Shown here in pieces: positions 1 through 7,428 of a stretch of 40,451 nt of DNA. Position 1 is the first letter of the stretch, and each line of letters starts with the position of its first letter. Under the pieces are notes generated by a model. That model was not told the origin of the DNA and made no database searches. It worked only from the letters and a program-made list of their open reading frames with translations. The position numbers and the translations under genes are program-made. The stretch is from DSNY01 sp016861185. Lineage in GTDB: Bacteria > Pseudomonadota > Gammaproteobacteria > Burkholderiales > Burkholderiaceae_F. The stretch lies in contig SZOR01000027.1 in the NCBI GenBank assembly GCA_030263275.1, positions 1 through 40,451 of the forward strand, read 5' to 3'.

Positions 1-552
1 CGGATCGCCGACCCCGCCGCGCGCGGGCTCGGGAATCGGCGCCCGGTCGAGCAGTTCGACAAGCGCGCGGGCACCGTGGCGCTCGACCGCGACGGTCGTG
101 ACGACCGGCGCGCCGAATTCGACGGCGAGCCGGTCGACGTCGATGGCGATGCCGCGCCGGCGTGCGGCGTCCATCATGTTCAGCACGAGCACGAGCGGAC
201 GGCCGAGCGCGCGCACTTCGAGCGCGAAACGAAGATGCAGCCGCAGGTTGGTGGCGTCGGCGACGCAGACGAGCACGTCGGGGCGCGGCTCGTCGGCACG
301 CTCGCCGAGACAGACCGCGCGCGTCACCGCCTCGTCGGGGCTCTTCGGATCGAGGCTGTAGGCGCCTGGCAGGTCGAGCACGCGGAAGACGCGGCCCGAC
401 GGCGCGCGCCAGCGGCCTTCGCGCCGCTCGACGGTGACGCCGGGGTAGTTCGCGACCTTCTGCCGCGCGCCGGTGAGCCGGTTGAACAGGGCAGTCTTGC
501 CGCAGTTCGGGTTGCCGACCAGTGCGATGCGCGCAGCCGCGACCTCGCTCAT
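1..552 (-). CDS. feoB: Ferrous iron transporter FeoB, N-terminal GTPase part (cut by window edge)
   Basis: FeoB is the inner-membrane Fe(II) transporter; its N-terminal G domain is cytosolic. The 184 visible residues are only the G domain. G1 (GNPNCGKT, residues 13-20), G3 (DLPG, 60-63) and G4 (NMMD, 125-128) are all present, and a Thr in the switch-I region (YPGVTVE) fits the FeoB family. The membrane Gate domains lie outside the window. The ATG at 552 overlaps the feoA stop in an ATGA arrangement, so the two are an operon and probably translationally coupled. A Fur-like site upstream of feoA suggests iron repression. The family call is secure; completeness of the gene cannot be judged here. 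Confidence 0.95.
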   Translation of the reverse strand, partial: MSEVAAARIALVGNPNCGKTALFNRLTGARQKVANYPGVTVERREGRWRAPSGRVFRVLDLPGAYSLDPKSPDEAVTRAVCLGERADEPRPDVLVCVADATNLRLHLRFALEVRALGRPLVLVLNMMDAARRRGIAIDVDRLAVEFGAPVVTTVAVERHGARALVELLDRAPIPEPARGGVGDP

Positions 553-827
553 CGCACGTCTTCCGCGAGCGCCTCGACGTGCACGCGCTGCGCCTCGGCG
601 CGGCGCAGCGCGAAGCGCGTGAAGCCGACTTGCACGACGACCGGTTCGCGGCCGAACGGGCCGTGCGCGACGAGCCGCACCGCCTCGCCGGGGACGAAGC
701 CCAGTTCGCCAAGCCGGCGGCCGATCGAATCGACCGGCCCGCGCGGAACAACCGCGCGTACCCGGGCCGCCTGCCCACGGGCAAGTTGATCCAGGGTCAC
801 TCGTGTTGTCGTCGCGGGTTCGGGCAT
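549..827 (-). CDS. feoA: Ferrous iron transport accessory protein FeoA
   Basis: This is a 92-residue SH3-like FeoA protein, of the family's usual size, thought to help FeoB assemble or work. It shows the expected pattern: an N-terminal stretch introducing the domain (TLDQLARGQ), a middle segment RRLGELGFVPGE that matches the conserved FeoA turn, and a late beta strand ending in RFALRRAEAQRVHVE. It overlaps feoB by 4 bases. It is divergent from bfd with a Fur-like palindrome 33 bases upstream of its start, so uptake (feoAB) and storage or release (bfd, bfr) share one control region. Confidence 0.93.
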   Translation of the reverse strand: MPEPATTTRVTLDQLARGQAARVRAVVPRGPVDSIGRRLGELGFVPGEAVRLVAHGPFGREPVVVQVGFTRFALRRAEAQRVHVEALAEDVR

Positions 828-859
828 CGGTCAAAGCAAGCGCTGCCGTTGTGCTTGCA

Positions 860-878
860 AATGATAAGCGTTCTCATT
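860..878. promoter_or_regulatory. Fur-box-like palindrome between feoAB and bfd-bfr
   Basis: The 19 bases AATGATAAGCGTTCTCATT form an imperfect palindrome: AATGA on the left mirrors TCATT on the right. They resemble the Fur consensus GATAATGATAATCATTATC. The site lies in the 120-base divergent region between feoA (minus) and bfd (plus) and is one of the few AT-rich spots nearby. It could repress both directions when iron is sufficient. Confidence 0.75.
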
Positions 879-947
879 AAGCTCGCCTTGACTGAAATCA
901 CGGAACCGGCAGGAAGCGATCCGGCCTGCTCCGGACCAGGGTCCGAC

Positions 948-1148
948 ATGTACGTCTGCATCTGCCATGCGGTCACCGACCGCGAGATCCGCGCCGCCGT
1001 CGCGGGCGGCGCCGCGCGGCTCGAAGACCTCACGATGACGCTCGGCGTGGGCGCCGGCTGCGGCTGCTGCCGCGAAGCCGCCGTCGCCCTGATCGACGAG
1101 CGCCTCGTGCAGATCGAGGAAAGCGAGACGAGTAGCATCGCCGCATAA
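948..1148 (+). CDS. bfd: Bacterioferritin-associated ferredoxin
   Basis: This 66-residue [2Fe-2S] protein passes electrons to bacterioferritin so that stored iron can be released. The start MYVCICHAVTD carries the CxC pair (Cys4, Cys6), and GAGCGCC carries the C-terminal cysteines, giving the usual Bfd/BFD_Fer2 cluster spacing. I chose the ATG at 948 because the CxC motif must sit near the N-terminus; the reading frame stays open upstream but is not credible there. bfr follows after 28 bases, which is the classic bfd-bfr order. The Fur-like site upstream fits induction under low iron. Confidence 0.93.
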   Translation: MYVCICHAVTDREIRAAVAGGAARLEDLTMTLGVGAGCGCCREAAVALIDERLVQIEESETSSIAA

Positions 1149-1176
1149 GTTTCGTCCCACCGACGGAGGCGAGACC

Positions 1177-1656
1177 ATGCAAGGCGACAAGCAGGCGATC
1201 GCGCACCTCAACGCGCAACTGAAGAACGAACTCACCGCGATCAACCAGTACTTCCTGCACGCACGAATGCTCGACAACTGGGGCTTCGGGCGCCTCGGAA
1301 AGCGCGAATACGAGGAGTCGATCGGCGAGATGAAGCACGCCGATCGGCTGGTCAAGCGCATCCTGATCCTCGAAGGGCTGCCGAACCTGCAGGACATCGG
1401 CAAGCTCGCGATCGGCCAGGACGTCGAGGAGGTGCTGAAGGCCGATCTGGCGCTGGAGCGCACCGCGCAGGGCGCGCTGAAGGCGGGCATCGCGTACTTC
1501 GAAGGCGCGCAGGATTTCGTATCGCGCGAGATCTTCGTCGACATCCTCGACGACACCGAGGCGCACATCGACTGGCTCGAGACGCAGCTCGAGCTGATCG
1601 GCAAGGTCGGACTGCAGAACTACCTGCAGTCGCAGATGGACGGGCCGTCGAGCTGA
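1177..1656 (+). CDS. bfr: Bacterioferritin (heme-binding iron storage protein)
   Basis: This 159-residue four-helix ferritin has the Bfr start MQGDKQAI and ends in QNYLQSQM, the normal length. Ligands visible by E. coli numbering are Glu18, Glu51, heme ligand Met52, His54, Glu94 and His130. Oddly, the position normally held by ferroxidase Glu127 reads Thr, with Glu one residue later (DDTEAH, 125-130), and there is no indel on either side. Neisserial BfrB-type subunits also vary here, so this may be a specialised subunit or a known lineage variant. It is cotranscribed with bfd. An inverted repeat follows the stop. Confidence 0.95.
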   Translation: MQGDKQAIAHLNAQLKNELTAINQYFLHARMLDNWGFGRLGKREYEESIGEMKHADRLVKRILILEGLPNLQDIGKLAIGQDVEEVLKADLALERTAQGALKAGIAYFEGAQDFVSREIFVDILDDTEAHIDWLETQLELIGKVGLQNYLQSQMDGPSS

Positions 1657-1683
1657 AGCGCGCCCGCGAAGTCGCGCGACGGG

Positions 1684-1745
1684 TTTCCGTTCGCGCTTCG
1701 CCGGGCCTGTCCTGAGCCAGGCGAAGGGCTCGACGCGAACGGTTC
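1684..1745. repeat. REP-like inverted repeat, possible bidirectional terminator
   Basis: The arms CCGTTCGCG (1687-1695) and CGCGAACGG (1734-1742) pair. Inside them CTTCGCC (1696-1702) pairs with GGCGAAG (1720-1726), around a core containing GGCCTGTCCTGAGCC. The core resembles the widespread proteobacterial repeat TTCGACAGGCTCAGGACAGGC. It fills the short gap between convergent bfr and the universal stress gene, where a two-way terminator would be expected. Confidence 0.6.
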
Positions 1746-1757
1746 CTCCGGGCCACG

Positions 1758-2201
1758 CTAGCGGTACACGAGCACCGGCACCTTGGCGTGCGTCAGCACC
1801 TTCTGCGTTTCGCTGCCGAGGATCACCGCCGACAGTCCCCGCCGGCCGTGCGAGGCCATGAAGATCAGGTCGCACTTGTTCCGGCGCACGGCATCCAGGA
1901 TCGCGTCGGCGGGAAAATCGCTGGTCACGTGCTCGCAGGCGCACGGCACGCCGGCCGCCCGCGCGGCCTTTTCGATGACACCGAGGTACTTCGCCGCCGC
2001 GTGCTCGATCAGCTTGGCGTGCTCGTCGGGCGGCAGGTAGCTCACCGGCAGCAGGTTCTCGTACACGAGCGGTGTGGCCGCCGGCGCGGCGAAGAACCCG
2101 GTCACGCGCGCGCCGAGCGCGCGTGCCAGCTCGACGCCGGCGGCGGCGGCCTTCTCCGAAAGCTTCGAGCCGTCGGTGGGAATCAGGATATGCCTGTACA
2201 T
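1758..2201 (-). CDS. Universal stress protein (UspA family)
   Basis: A 147-residue single-domain Usp. It opens MYRHILIPTDGS, the usual first strand and loop, and ends with the ATP-loop pattern SHGRRGLSAVILGSETQKVL (about 120-139), close to the G-2x-G-9x-G(S/T) signature of ATP-binding Usps. The ATG at 2201 starts exactly at the conserved N-terminus. It lies 23 bases downstream of the permease on the same strand, so they are probably one operon. Usps are often paired with transporters and are thought to regulate them, but the role here is inferred. Confidence 0.92.
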   Translation of the reverse strand: MYRHILIPTDGSKLSEKAAAAGVELARALGARVTGFFAAPAATPLVYENLLPVSYLPPDEHAKLIEHAAAKYLGVIEKAARAAGVPCACEHVTSDFPADAILDAVRRNKCDLIFMASHGRRGLSAVILGSETQKVLTHAKVPVLVYR

Positions 2202-2224
2202 GGCGCCCTTCCTTCGTTTCGAAC

Positions 2225-3541
2225 TCATCGCGCGAACGGCAGCACCCAGATCAGCATGCCGAGCGCGTAGCACACGCCGGCGGCGACCAGCGTGAACGGC
2301 ACGCTCCATGCGAGGAACTCGCGCAGCGAGATCTTGCGCTTTTCCTCGCGCTCGCAGATGTTGAGCGCCGCGAACAGCGCCGGCGCGCCGGCCACCGTCA
2401 GATTGCTGCCGAGCGTTCCCGACCACAGCAGCATCCACCACAGCGGCCACACCGCCACGCCCGTCGACTGCATGTCCTTGATCGTGTACAGGAAGGTCAG
2501 GATGTAGGCGTCGTGCTCGACGATGCCGACGATCGGCAGGGTGACCCAGTACAGCAGGGTCGCGCCGAGCGCGAGATTCTCGGCGAACAGCGGCCGCAGT
2601 GCGTGCGCGAGCTGGTCGATGATCTTCATCTTCTCCAGGCCGCCGACCAGCGCGAACAGCGCGATGTAGAAGAAGATCGCGCGCCAGTCGAGCTCGCCGA
2701 GGATCTCCTCGAAGCTCGGTGCCTGCACGCGTTCGCCGAGCGCCTCGAGCGCGAGCACCAGCGTCACCGCACCGGTCAGCGCGATGAAGCCGAGCTTGAC
2801 GCCGAGCAGTTCGCGAAACGCCATGCCGACGACGGTCGCCAGGAACCAGCCGACGACGACCGCGGCGAAGAACCGGTTCGGAATGCGCGTTTCGATGCCG
2901 AGACTCGCGATGTCGACCGCCTCGCGCCCGCGCGCGCGAAAGCCGTACGCGTACATCGCCGCCAGCGTCACGGCGAAGGTCGCCATCAGGATCGGAAACG
3001 ACGACGGCCGCCCGTGCTGCCAGATGAAGTCGCGGAACTCCGCGCCGGACACGCTGTGCAGCATCTGCGGCGGCAGGTCGCCCAGCAGCAGCGCCGTTCC
3101 CATGAAGTTGGCCGAGAAGCCGATCATCAGCACGACCGGCGTGACCGGCAGCTTCATCGCGCGCGCCAGCGGCAGCGCCACCGGGGCCATCATCAGGATC
3201 ACGACGACGTTGTCGACGAACATCGAGATCACGCCGGCCAGCAGCGACAGGATCATCACCAGCAGCCCGGGCCGCCCGCCCGACAGCCGCAGCGCCCGCA
3301 CCGAAAGCCAGCTCGGCACCCCCGTCTTGCCGAAGTAGCCGGCGATGATCCAGATGCTCACGAGGATCGCCATCACGTTCCAGTCGACGAGCTGGAACGC
3401 CTCGACCTCGGTCATCACGCCGACCCAGATCATCGTCGCCACGCCGATCAGCGCAGCGACCGCGCCGTCGACGACGTTGGTGATCACCGCGAGGATCGTG
3501 ATCGCGAAAATCGCGAGCGCGACCCATGCCATCGTGTCCAT
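2225..3541 (-). CDS. Ion-transporter-superfamily permease (ArsB/NhaD/SLC13-like)
   Basis: A 438-residue integral membrane protein of about ten to twelve hydrophobic helices. Two inverted halves typical of the ArsB/NhaD permease superfamily are visible: FVDNVVVILMMAPV followed by GFSANFMGTALLLGD in the first half, and GTLGSNLTVAGAPALFAAL in the second. The substrate is not readable; the family includes arsenite, citrate/dicarboxylate and Na+/H+ carriers. The second-half position that usually reads DNxP appears as EHDAY (after PIVGIV), which may alter specificity. The gene is followed by usp and divergent from the PepSY gene. There is no arsenic operon context, so an ArsB role is not supported. 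Confidence 0.85.
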   Translation of the reverse strand: MDTMAWVALAIFAITILAVITNVVDGAVAALIGVATMIWVGVMTEVEAFQLVDWNVMAILVSIWIIAGYFGKTGVPSWLSVRALRLSGGRPGLLVMILSLLAGVISMFVDNVVVILMMAPVALPLARAMKLPVTPVVLMIGFSANFMGTALLLGDLPPQMLHSVSGAEFRDFIWQHGRPSSFPILMATFAVTLAAMYAYGFRARGREAVDIASLGIETRIPNRFFAAVVVGWFLATVVGMAFRELLGVKLGFIALTGAVTLVLALEALGERVQAPSFEEILGELDWRAIFFYIALFALVGGLEKMKIIDQLAHALRPLFAENLALGATLLYWVTLPIVGIVEHDAYILTFLYTIKDMQSTGVAVWPLWWMLLWSGTLGSNLTVAGAPALFAALNICEREEKRKISLREFLAWSVPFTLVAAGVCYALGMLIWVLPFAR

Positions 3542-3684
3542 CGGAGCTTCCTCCCGCGCGACGCTGCGCAGACGATAGGGGCAGCGCGTGCGCGCGGACT
3601 TGCGCTCGATCAGCCGCGCCGCACGCCGCCATGGCCCGGATCGCGATGCTAGAGTCAGCGCGCAGTGCTGCCCGCGGGGGAGGC

Positions 3685-4860
3685 ATGCGCGATCGCAAGA
3701 CCTGGTTCTCGATCCATCGCTGGCTCGGCATCGGGCTGGGGCTGTGGTTCGCGCTCGTCGGGGTGACCGGCAGCGTGCTGGTTTTCGAGGACCCGATCGA
3801 CGCCTGGTTGAACCCCGGACTGCTGACGACCGCGGACCGCGGGCCGTGGCTCGCGCCCGACGCGATCGCCGCGCGCGCGACCGACGGCTACGCGCTCGGC
3901 AAGGTCGAGCGGATCCGGATGCCGCTCGCGCAAGGGGAGGTGTATCGGCTTTTCATCCGCACGTCGCCGAACCGGCGCGTCGGCTCCGAACGCATCGAAG
4001 CGTTCTTCAACCCGGTCACCGGCGCACTGCTCGGCACGCGCGGCGCCGAGACGCTCGGCCTGTCCGCGCCGTACGTGCTGAAGACCGTCTACGAGTTCCA
4101 TCGCAACGTGCTGCTCGGGAATGCCGGTTCGAACATTGTCGGCATCGCCGGCTTCCTGCTGCTCGCCAACGCGATCGCCGGCTTCGTCGTCGCGTGGCCG
4201 CGCAAGCGCGAAGGACTGCGGCGGCTCGTCTGGATCAACTGGCGCGGCAACGCCACGCGCATCTTCTTCGACCTGCACCGCTCGGCCGGCGCGATCTTCT
4301 TCGTGCTGCTGGTGCTGGCCACCGTCACCGGCAGCACGCTCGTTTATCTGAACTACGTGCGCGACCTGGTCAACGTGTTCTCGAAGGTCGCGTCGTTTCC
4401 GACGATCCCCTGGGTGCCCGGCGCCCGCGACGAGCCGAAACCTTTCGGCGAGATCGTCGCCGCGGTGCGCAGCGCCTATCCGGACCGCGCGATCACCGAA
4501 ATCCACGGACCGCCGGGACGCGCCAGCGGGTATCTCTTCTACCTGAAGCGGGCCGGTGACGAACACCGGCTCGGCGACACGATCGCCTGGGTGCATCCGG
4601 TCACGGCGCAGATCCTGGTCGAGCGCAGCGACCGCACGCGCAGCGCGGGTGAAACGCTGATGCACTGGCTGTTCCCGCTGCACAGCGGGACCGCGTTCGG
4701 CACCGCCGGCATGGTCGCGATGAGCGCGACCGGCGCGATGCCGATCCTGCTCGTTCTGACCGGCCTGTGGGTCTGGCTGCGCAAGAGGCGCGGCGAACGC
4801 ATCGGCCGCGAGCGCCGCGCAGCGCGCGCGGCGGTTGCGGTGTCGGCGGCGGGGGAGTGA
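3685..4860 (+). CDS. PepSY-associated TM helix protein (PiuB-like, possible iron-linked reductase)
   Basis: A 391-residue protein with four clear hydrophobic helices: about 10-33 (IGLGLWFALVGVTGSVLVF), about 150-172, about 200-222 (FFVLLVLATVTGSTLVY) and about 345-370. PepSY-type periplasmic segments lie between them. The conserved start RKTWFSIHRWLG and later DLHRSAGAIFF and PLHSG carry the histidines of the PepSY_TM/PiuB family, which is associated with siderophore uptake and ferric reduction. I chose the ATG at 3685 because GGGGGAGG lies just upstream and the family motif starts 8 residues in; an upstream in-frame ATG at 3526 would add 53 unlikely residues. No Fur box is visible in front. 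The nearby feo and bfr genes support an iron role by context only. Confidence 0.85.
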   Translation: MRDRKTWFSIHRWLGIGLGLWFALVGVTGSVLVFEDPIDAWLNPGLLTTADRGPWLAPDAIAARATDGYALGKVERIRMPLAQGEVYRLFIRTSPNRRVGSERIEAFFNPVTGALLGTRGAETLGLSAPYVLKTVYEFHRNVLLGNAGSNIVGIAGFLLLANAIAGFVVAWPRKREGLRRLVWINWRGNATRIFFDLHRSAGAIFFVLLVLATVTGSTLVYLNYVRDLVNVFSKVASFPTIPWVPGARDEPKPFGEIVAAVRSAYPDRAITEIHGPPGRASGYLFYLKRAGDEHRLGDTIAWVHPVTAQILVERSDRTRSAGETLMHWLFPLHSGTAFGTAGMVAMSATGAMPILLVLTGLWVWLRKRRGERIGRERRAARAAVAVSAAGE

Positions 4861-4872
4861 GGGGCCTGCTCA

Positions 4873-4963
4873 TCCCCCTTTGAAAAGGGGAACCGAGGGG
4901 GGACTTCCGGGTCTCGCGTGACGCTGTCGAAATCCCCCCTGCCCCCCTTTACGAAAAGGGGGT
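4873..4963. repeat. Dispersed C-tract/G-tract palindromic repeat, copy 1
   Basis: Two hairpins in tandem: CCCCCTTTGAAAAGGGG followed by CGAGGGGGGA, then about 30 bases, then AAATCCCCCCTGCCCCCC and TTTACGAAAAGGGGG. The outer AGGGGGGA and TCCCCCCT also pair, making a larger cruciform. It lies between two convergent gene ends, so it may terminate both. Related copies are at 19220, 20841, 38299 and 40018. Confidence 0.85.
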
Positions 4964-4967
4964 CAAC

Positions 4968-6296
4968 TCACGCCGCCTTGGCCAGCCCGCTCGCGCGCGC
5001 GACGAACAGTCGCGCCAGCGGACTTTCGGGACGCACGGCGCTGCGCTCGGCAGCGAGCGCGGCGGCGAGCCCCCGGTCGCCCGCGCGGAAAGCCGCTTCG
5101 ATCAGCGTCAGGTCGATCAGATCGCGCTGCGCGTGGCTGCCGCCGAAGCGGTTCGCGATGTTGCGGATCGGGCGCAGCAGGCGCACGCATTCGGCGTAGT
5201 CGCCCGCACCGAACGCGTGGACCGCACGCGTCGCCGCGTGCCCCACCTCGCGCGTGAAGTCCGCGTTGTCGCCGAGCCCGGTCAGCGCCGCGCGTTGCGC
5301 CTCGAGCACGGCCTGCTGCAGGTCGGTGCGGCGGCTTCCGACGAAGGCCATCATCGCGTGCATGTCGTTGAACGCGTAGTTGCCGGCGCCGGCGATCGGC
5401 GCCCAGTTGTCGGCGACGGCGCGCCAGCGGTCGCCGACGTCGGCGCCGCGAAGCTGCAACCGCCACAGCAGCGCCGAGGCGTCGATCATGTCGAGCACGA
5501 CGTTCGAGCGCTTGCCGTAGATCGGACCGTCGAACAGACGCAACACCTCTTCGACCTGCCCCAGCTCGAGCTGGAACAGCGCGAGATGCCACCAGTTGTG
5601 CACGGCGAAGAAGCTTTCGTTCGACCACGCGTCGCTGTCGCGCGTCATCCACGCGATGCCGTCGCGCGGGCGGTTGCGCATCTCGTACACGTGCGCGACC
5701 GCGTGCCAGCCCCAGCCGTCGCGCCGCTCCAGCTCGACGCAGGCGCGGCCCTGCTTTTCGGCCTGCGCGTAGTCGCCGGTCTCCTCGAGGCCGAACGCGT
5801 GCATGCCGAGCAGCGCGTGATAGCCGGGGATCGACCGGCTCCACGCGGGCAGCGCGCGCGCGATCCGGTCGCGCAGCATGCGCGAATCGCCGGTGAAGAA
5901 GTCGATCTGGTGCCCGACCTGCAGCGCGAGCGCGTCGCGCGGGTAGGCCACGCTCACGTCCTCCAGCGTGCGTCCGGCCTCGCGCCAGCGGCCTTCGGTC
6001 AGCAGGCGCACCGCTTCGAGATGACCGCGCTCGCGGTCGTTGGCCGGCAGCGCGCGTGCCGCCTCGTGGCAGGCCCGCGCGACCGCGATGCCGGCGGGCT
6101 CGGTGCCGAGCAGATGCAGGTAGGCCTTCAGCACGTGCGCCATCGTCATCTCCGGGCTGGCGGCCAGCGCCACCTCGACGGAGGCGACCGGGTCGCCGAT
6201 GAAACAGCGCAGTTCGTGCGCCGCGCGCTCGAACGCGGCAAGGCTCTCGTGGTTCGCGCCGGACACGGCGTGCCCGGCGGTATCGAATAGCTTCAT
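4968..6296 (-). CDS. Tetratricopeptide repeat protein (TTC38-like)
   Basis: A 442-residue, largely helical protein with no signal peptide or membrane segment, resembling the bacterial TTC38-like TPR family. Typical features are ASPEMTMAHVLKAYLHLLG (about 45-63), an HALLGMHAFGLEETGDYAQA helix pair (about 155-174) and an AVAHVYEMRNRPRDGIAWM segment (about 200-218). Such proteins act as protein-interaction scaffolds; no enzymatic role is known to me. It is divergent from the AraC regulator across a short intergenic region, so that regulator may control it, but this is inference. The stop lies just beyond repeat copy 1. Confidence 0.8.
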   Translation of the reverse strand: MKLFDTAGHAVSGANHESLAAFERAAHELRCFIGDPVASVEVALAASPEMTMAHVLKAYLHLLGTEPAGIAVARACHEAARALPANDRERGHLEAVRLLTEGRWREAGRTLEDVSVAYPRDALALQVGHQIDFFTGDSRMLRDRIARALPAWSRSIPGYHALLGMHAFGLEETGDYAQAEKQGRACVELERRDGWGWHAVAHVYEMRNRPRDGIAWMTRDSDAWSNESFFAVHNWWHLALFQLELGQVEEVLRLFDGPIYGKRSNVVLDMIDASALLWRLQLRGADVGDRWRAVADNWAPIAGAGNYAFNDMHAMMAFVGSRRTDLQQAVLEAQRAALTGLGDNADFTREVGHAATRAVHAFGAGDYAECVRLLRPIRNIANRFGGSHAQRDLIDLTLIEAAFRAGDRGLAAALAAERSAVRPESPLARLFVARASGLAKAA

Positions 6297-6453
6297 GGAT
6301 CGTCCCTCGAAAAAGTGCCGTCCGCGCTGCGGACCCGGCCTGCTAATTTAGGTAGCCGCGCGCGCCGCGAGAATGGCCGATCCGCCGCATCGCTTGGCCG
6401 ATCCGCCGCCCGCTGCGCGCGCAGCAGTCCGGATCTACGAGGTTCGCGCGCCG

Positions 6454-7404
6454 ATGGATGCACTGTCCGACGTGCTGCGGGTCGTTCGCCTGTCCGGCGG
6501 CGTTTTCCTCGACGCGAAGTTCACGGCGCCGTGGTGCATCTCGGCGCGCGTCGGCCCCGAGGACTGCCGCTACACGGCCGAACCGCCCGCCAGCGTGATC
6601 GCCTTCCACTATGTGATCGAAGGCCGTATGCTGCTGCAGGTCGAAGGCAACGCGCCGGTCGAAGTCGCGAGCGGCGCGATGGTGCTTCTGCCGCGCAACG
6701 ACACGCACACGATCGCGAGCGAGCCCGGACTGAAACCGGCCGACGGCGACGCGCTGGTCGCGCTGCAAAGCGACGGCGGACTGGCGCGCATCGAGCACGG
6801 CGGCGGCGGCGCGGTCACCCGCATCGTCTGCGGCTTCGTCGGCTGCGACGCGACCCGCCATCCGCTCGTCGAAGCGCTGCCGCGCGTTTTTACGCTCGAC
6901 CTGAACGGCAAACCGTGCGCCGAGTGGGTCGCGGCGTCGTTCCGCTATGCCGCGCAGGAAGTCGCCGCCGGGCGCGCCGGCTCGGAAACGGTGCTCGGCA
7001 AGCTCGCCGAGCTGCTGTTCGTCGAGGCGGTGCGCGGCTACGTGGATACGCTGCCGGCAGCGCGGCGCGGCTGGCTCGCCGCGCTGCGCGACCCCGCGAT
7101 CGGGCGCGCGCTCGCGCTGCTGCACGCGCGCCCCGCGCACACGTGGACGACCGAGGAACTGGCCGGCGCGGTGGCGCTTTCGCGCTCGGCTTTCGCCGAT
7201 CGCTTCGTCCAGCTGGTCGGCGTGCCGCCGATGAGCTACCTGACGAGCTGGCGCATGCAGCTCGCGGCGGCACGGCTGCGCGACACGCACCGCCCGATCG
7301 CGCAGATCGCCGCCGAGACCGGTTACGAGTCCGAAGCCACGTTCGCGCGCGCGTTCAAGCGCGAGATGGGCGTTTCGCCGGGACGGTATCGCGCCGGCGC
7401 GTGA
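6454..7404 (+). CDS. AraC-family regulator with N-terminal cupin sensor
   Basis: About 316 residues. The first 190 form a cupin-type AraC sensor of the Cupin_6 type, seen at MDALSDVLRVVRLSGGVF and the VIAFHYVIEGR and ASGAMVLLPRNDTH strands. The last 100 form the AraC double helix-turn-helix, with TTEELAGAVALSRSAFADRF in the first HTH and PIAQIAAETGYESEATFARA in the second, ending in the family's MGVSPGRYR. I prefer the ATG at 6454, where the conserved family start MDALSDVL lies; an in-frame ATG at 6373 would add 27 low-complexity residues. The effector is unknown. The likely target is the divergent TPR gene and/or itself. Confidence 0.88.
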   Translation: MDALSDVLRVVRLSGGVFLDAKFTAPWCISARVGPEDCRYTAEPPASVIAFHYVIEGRMLLQVEGNAPVEVASGAMVLLPRNDTHTIASEPGLKPADGDALVALQSDGGLARIEHGGGGAVTRIVCGFVGCDATRHPLVEALPRVFTLDLNGKPCAEWVAASFRYAAQEVAAGRAGSETVLGKLAELLFVEAVRGYVDTLPAARRGWLAALRDPAIGRALALLHARPAHTWTTEELAGAVALSRSAFADRFVQLVGVPPMSYLTSWRMQLAAARLRDTHRPIAQIAAETGYESEATFARAFKREMGVSPGRYRAGA

Positions 7405-7428
7405 CGCCGCACGGCCGGCGCGTTGCCG

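Noticed and set aside
4925..4930. TGTCGA inside repeat copy 1
   Set aside because: No -10 follows, and it belongs to the repeat spacer between convergent genes.
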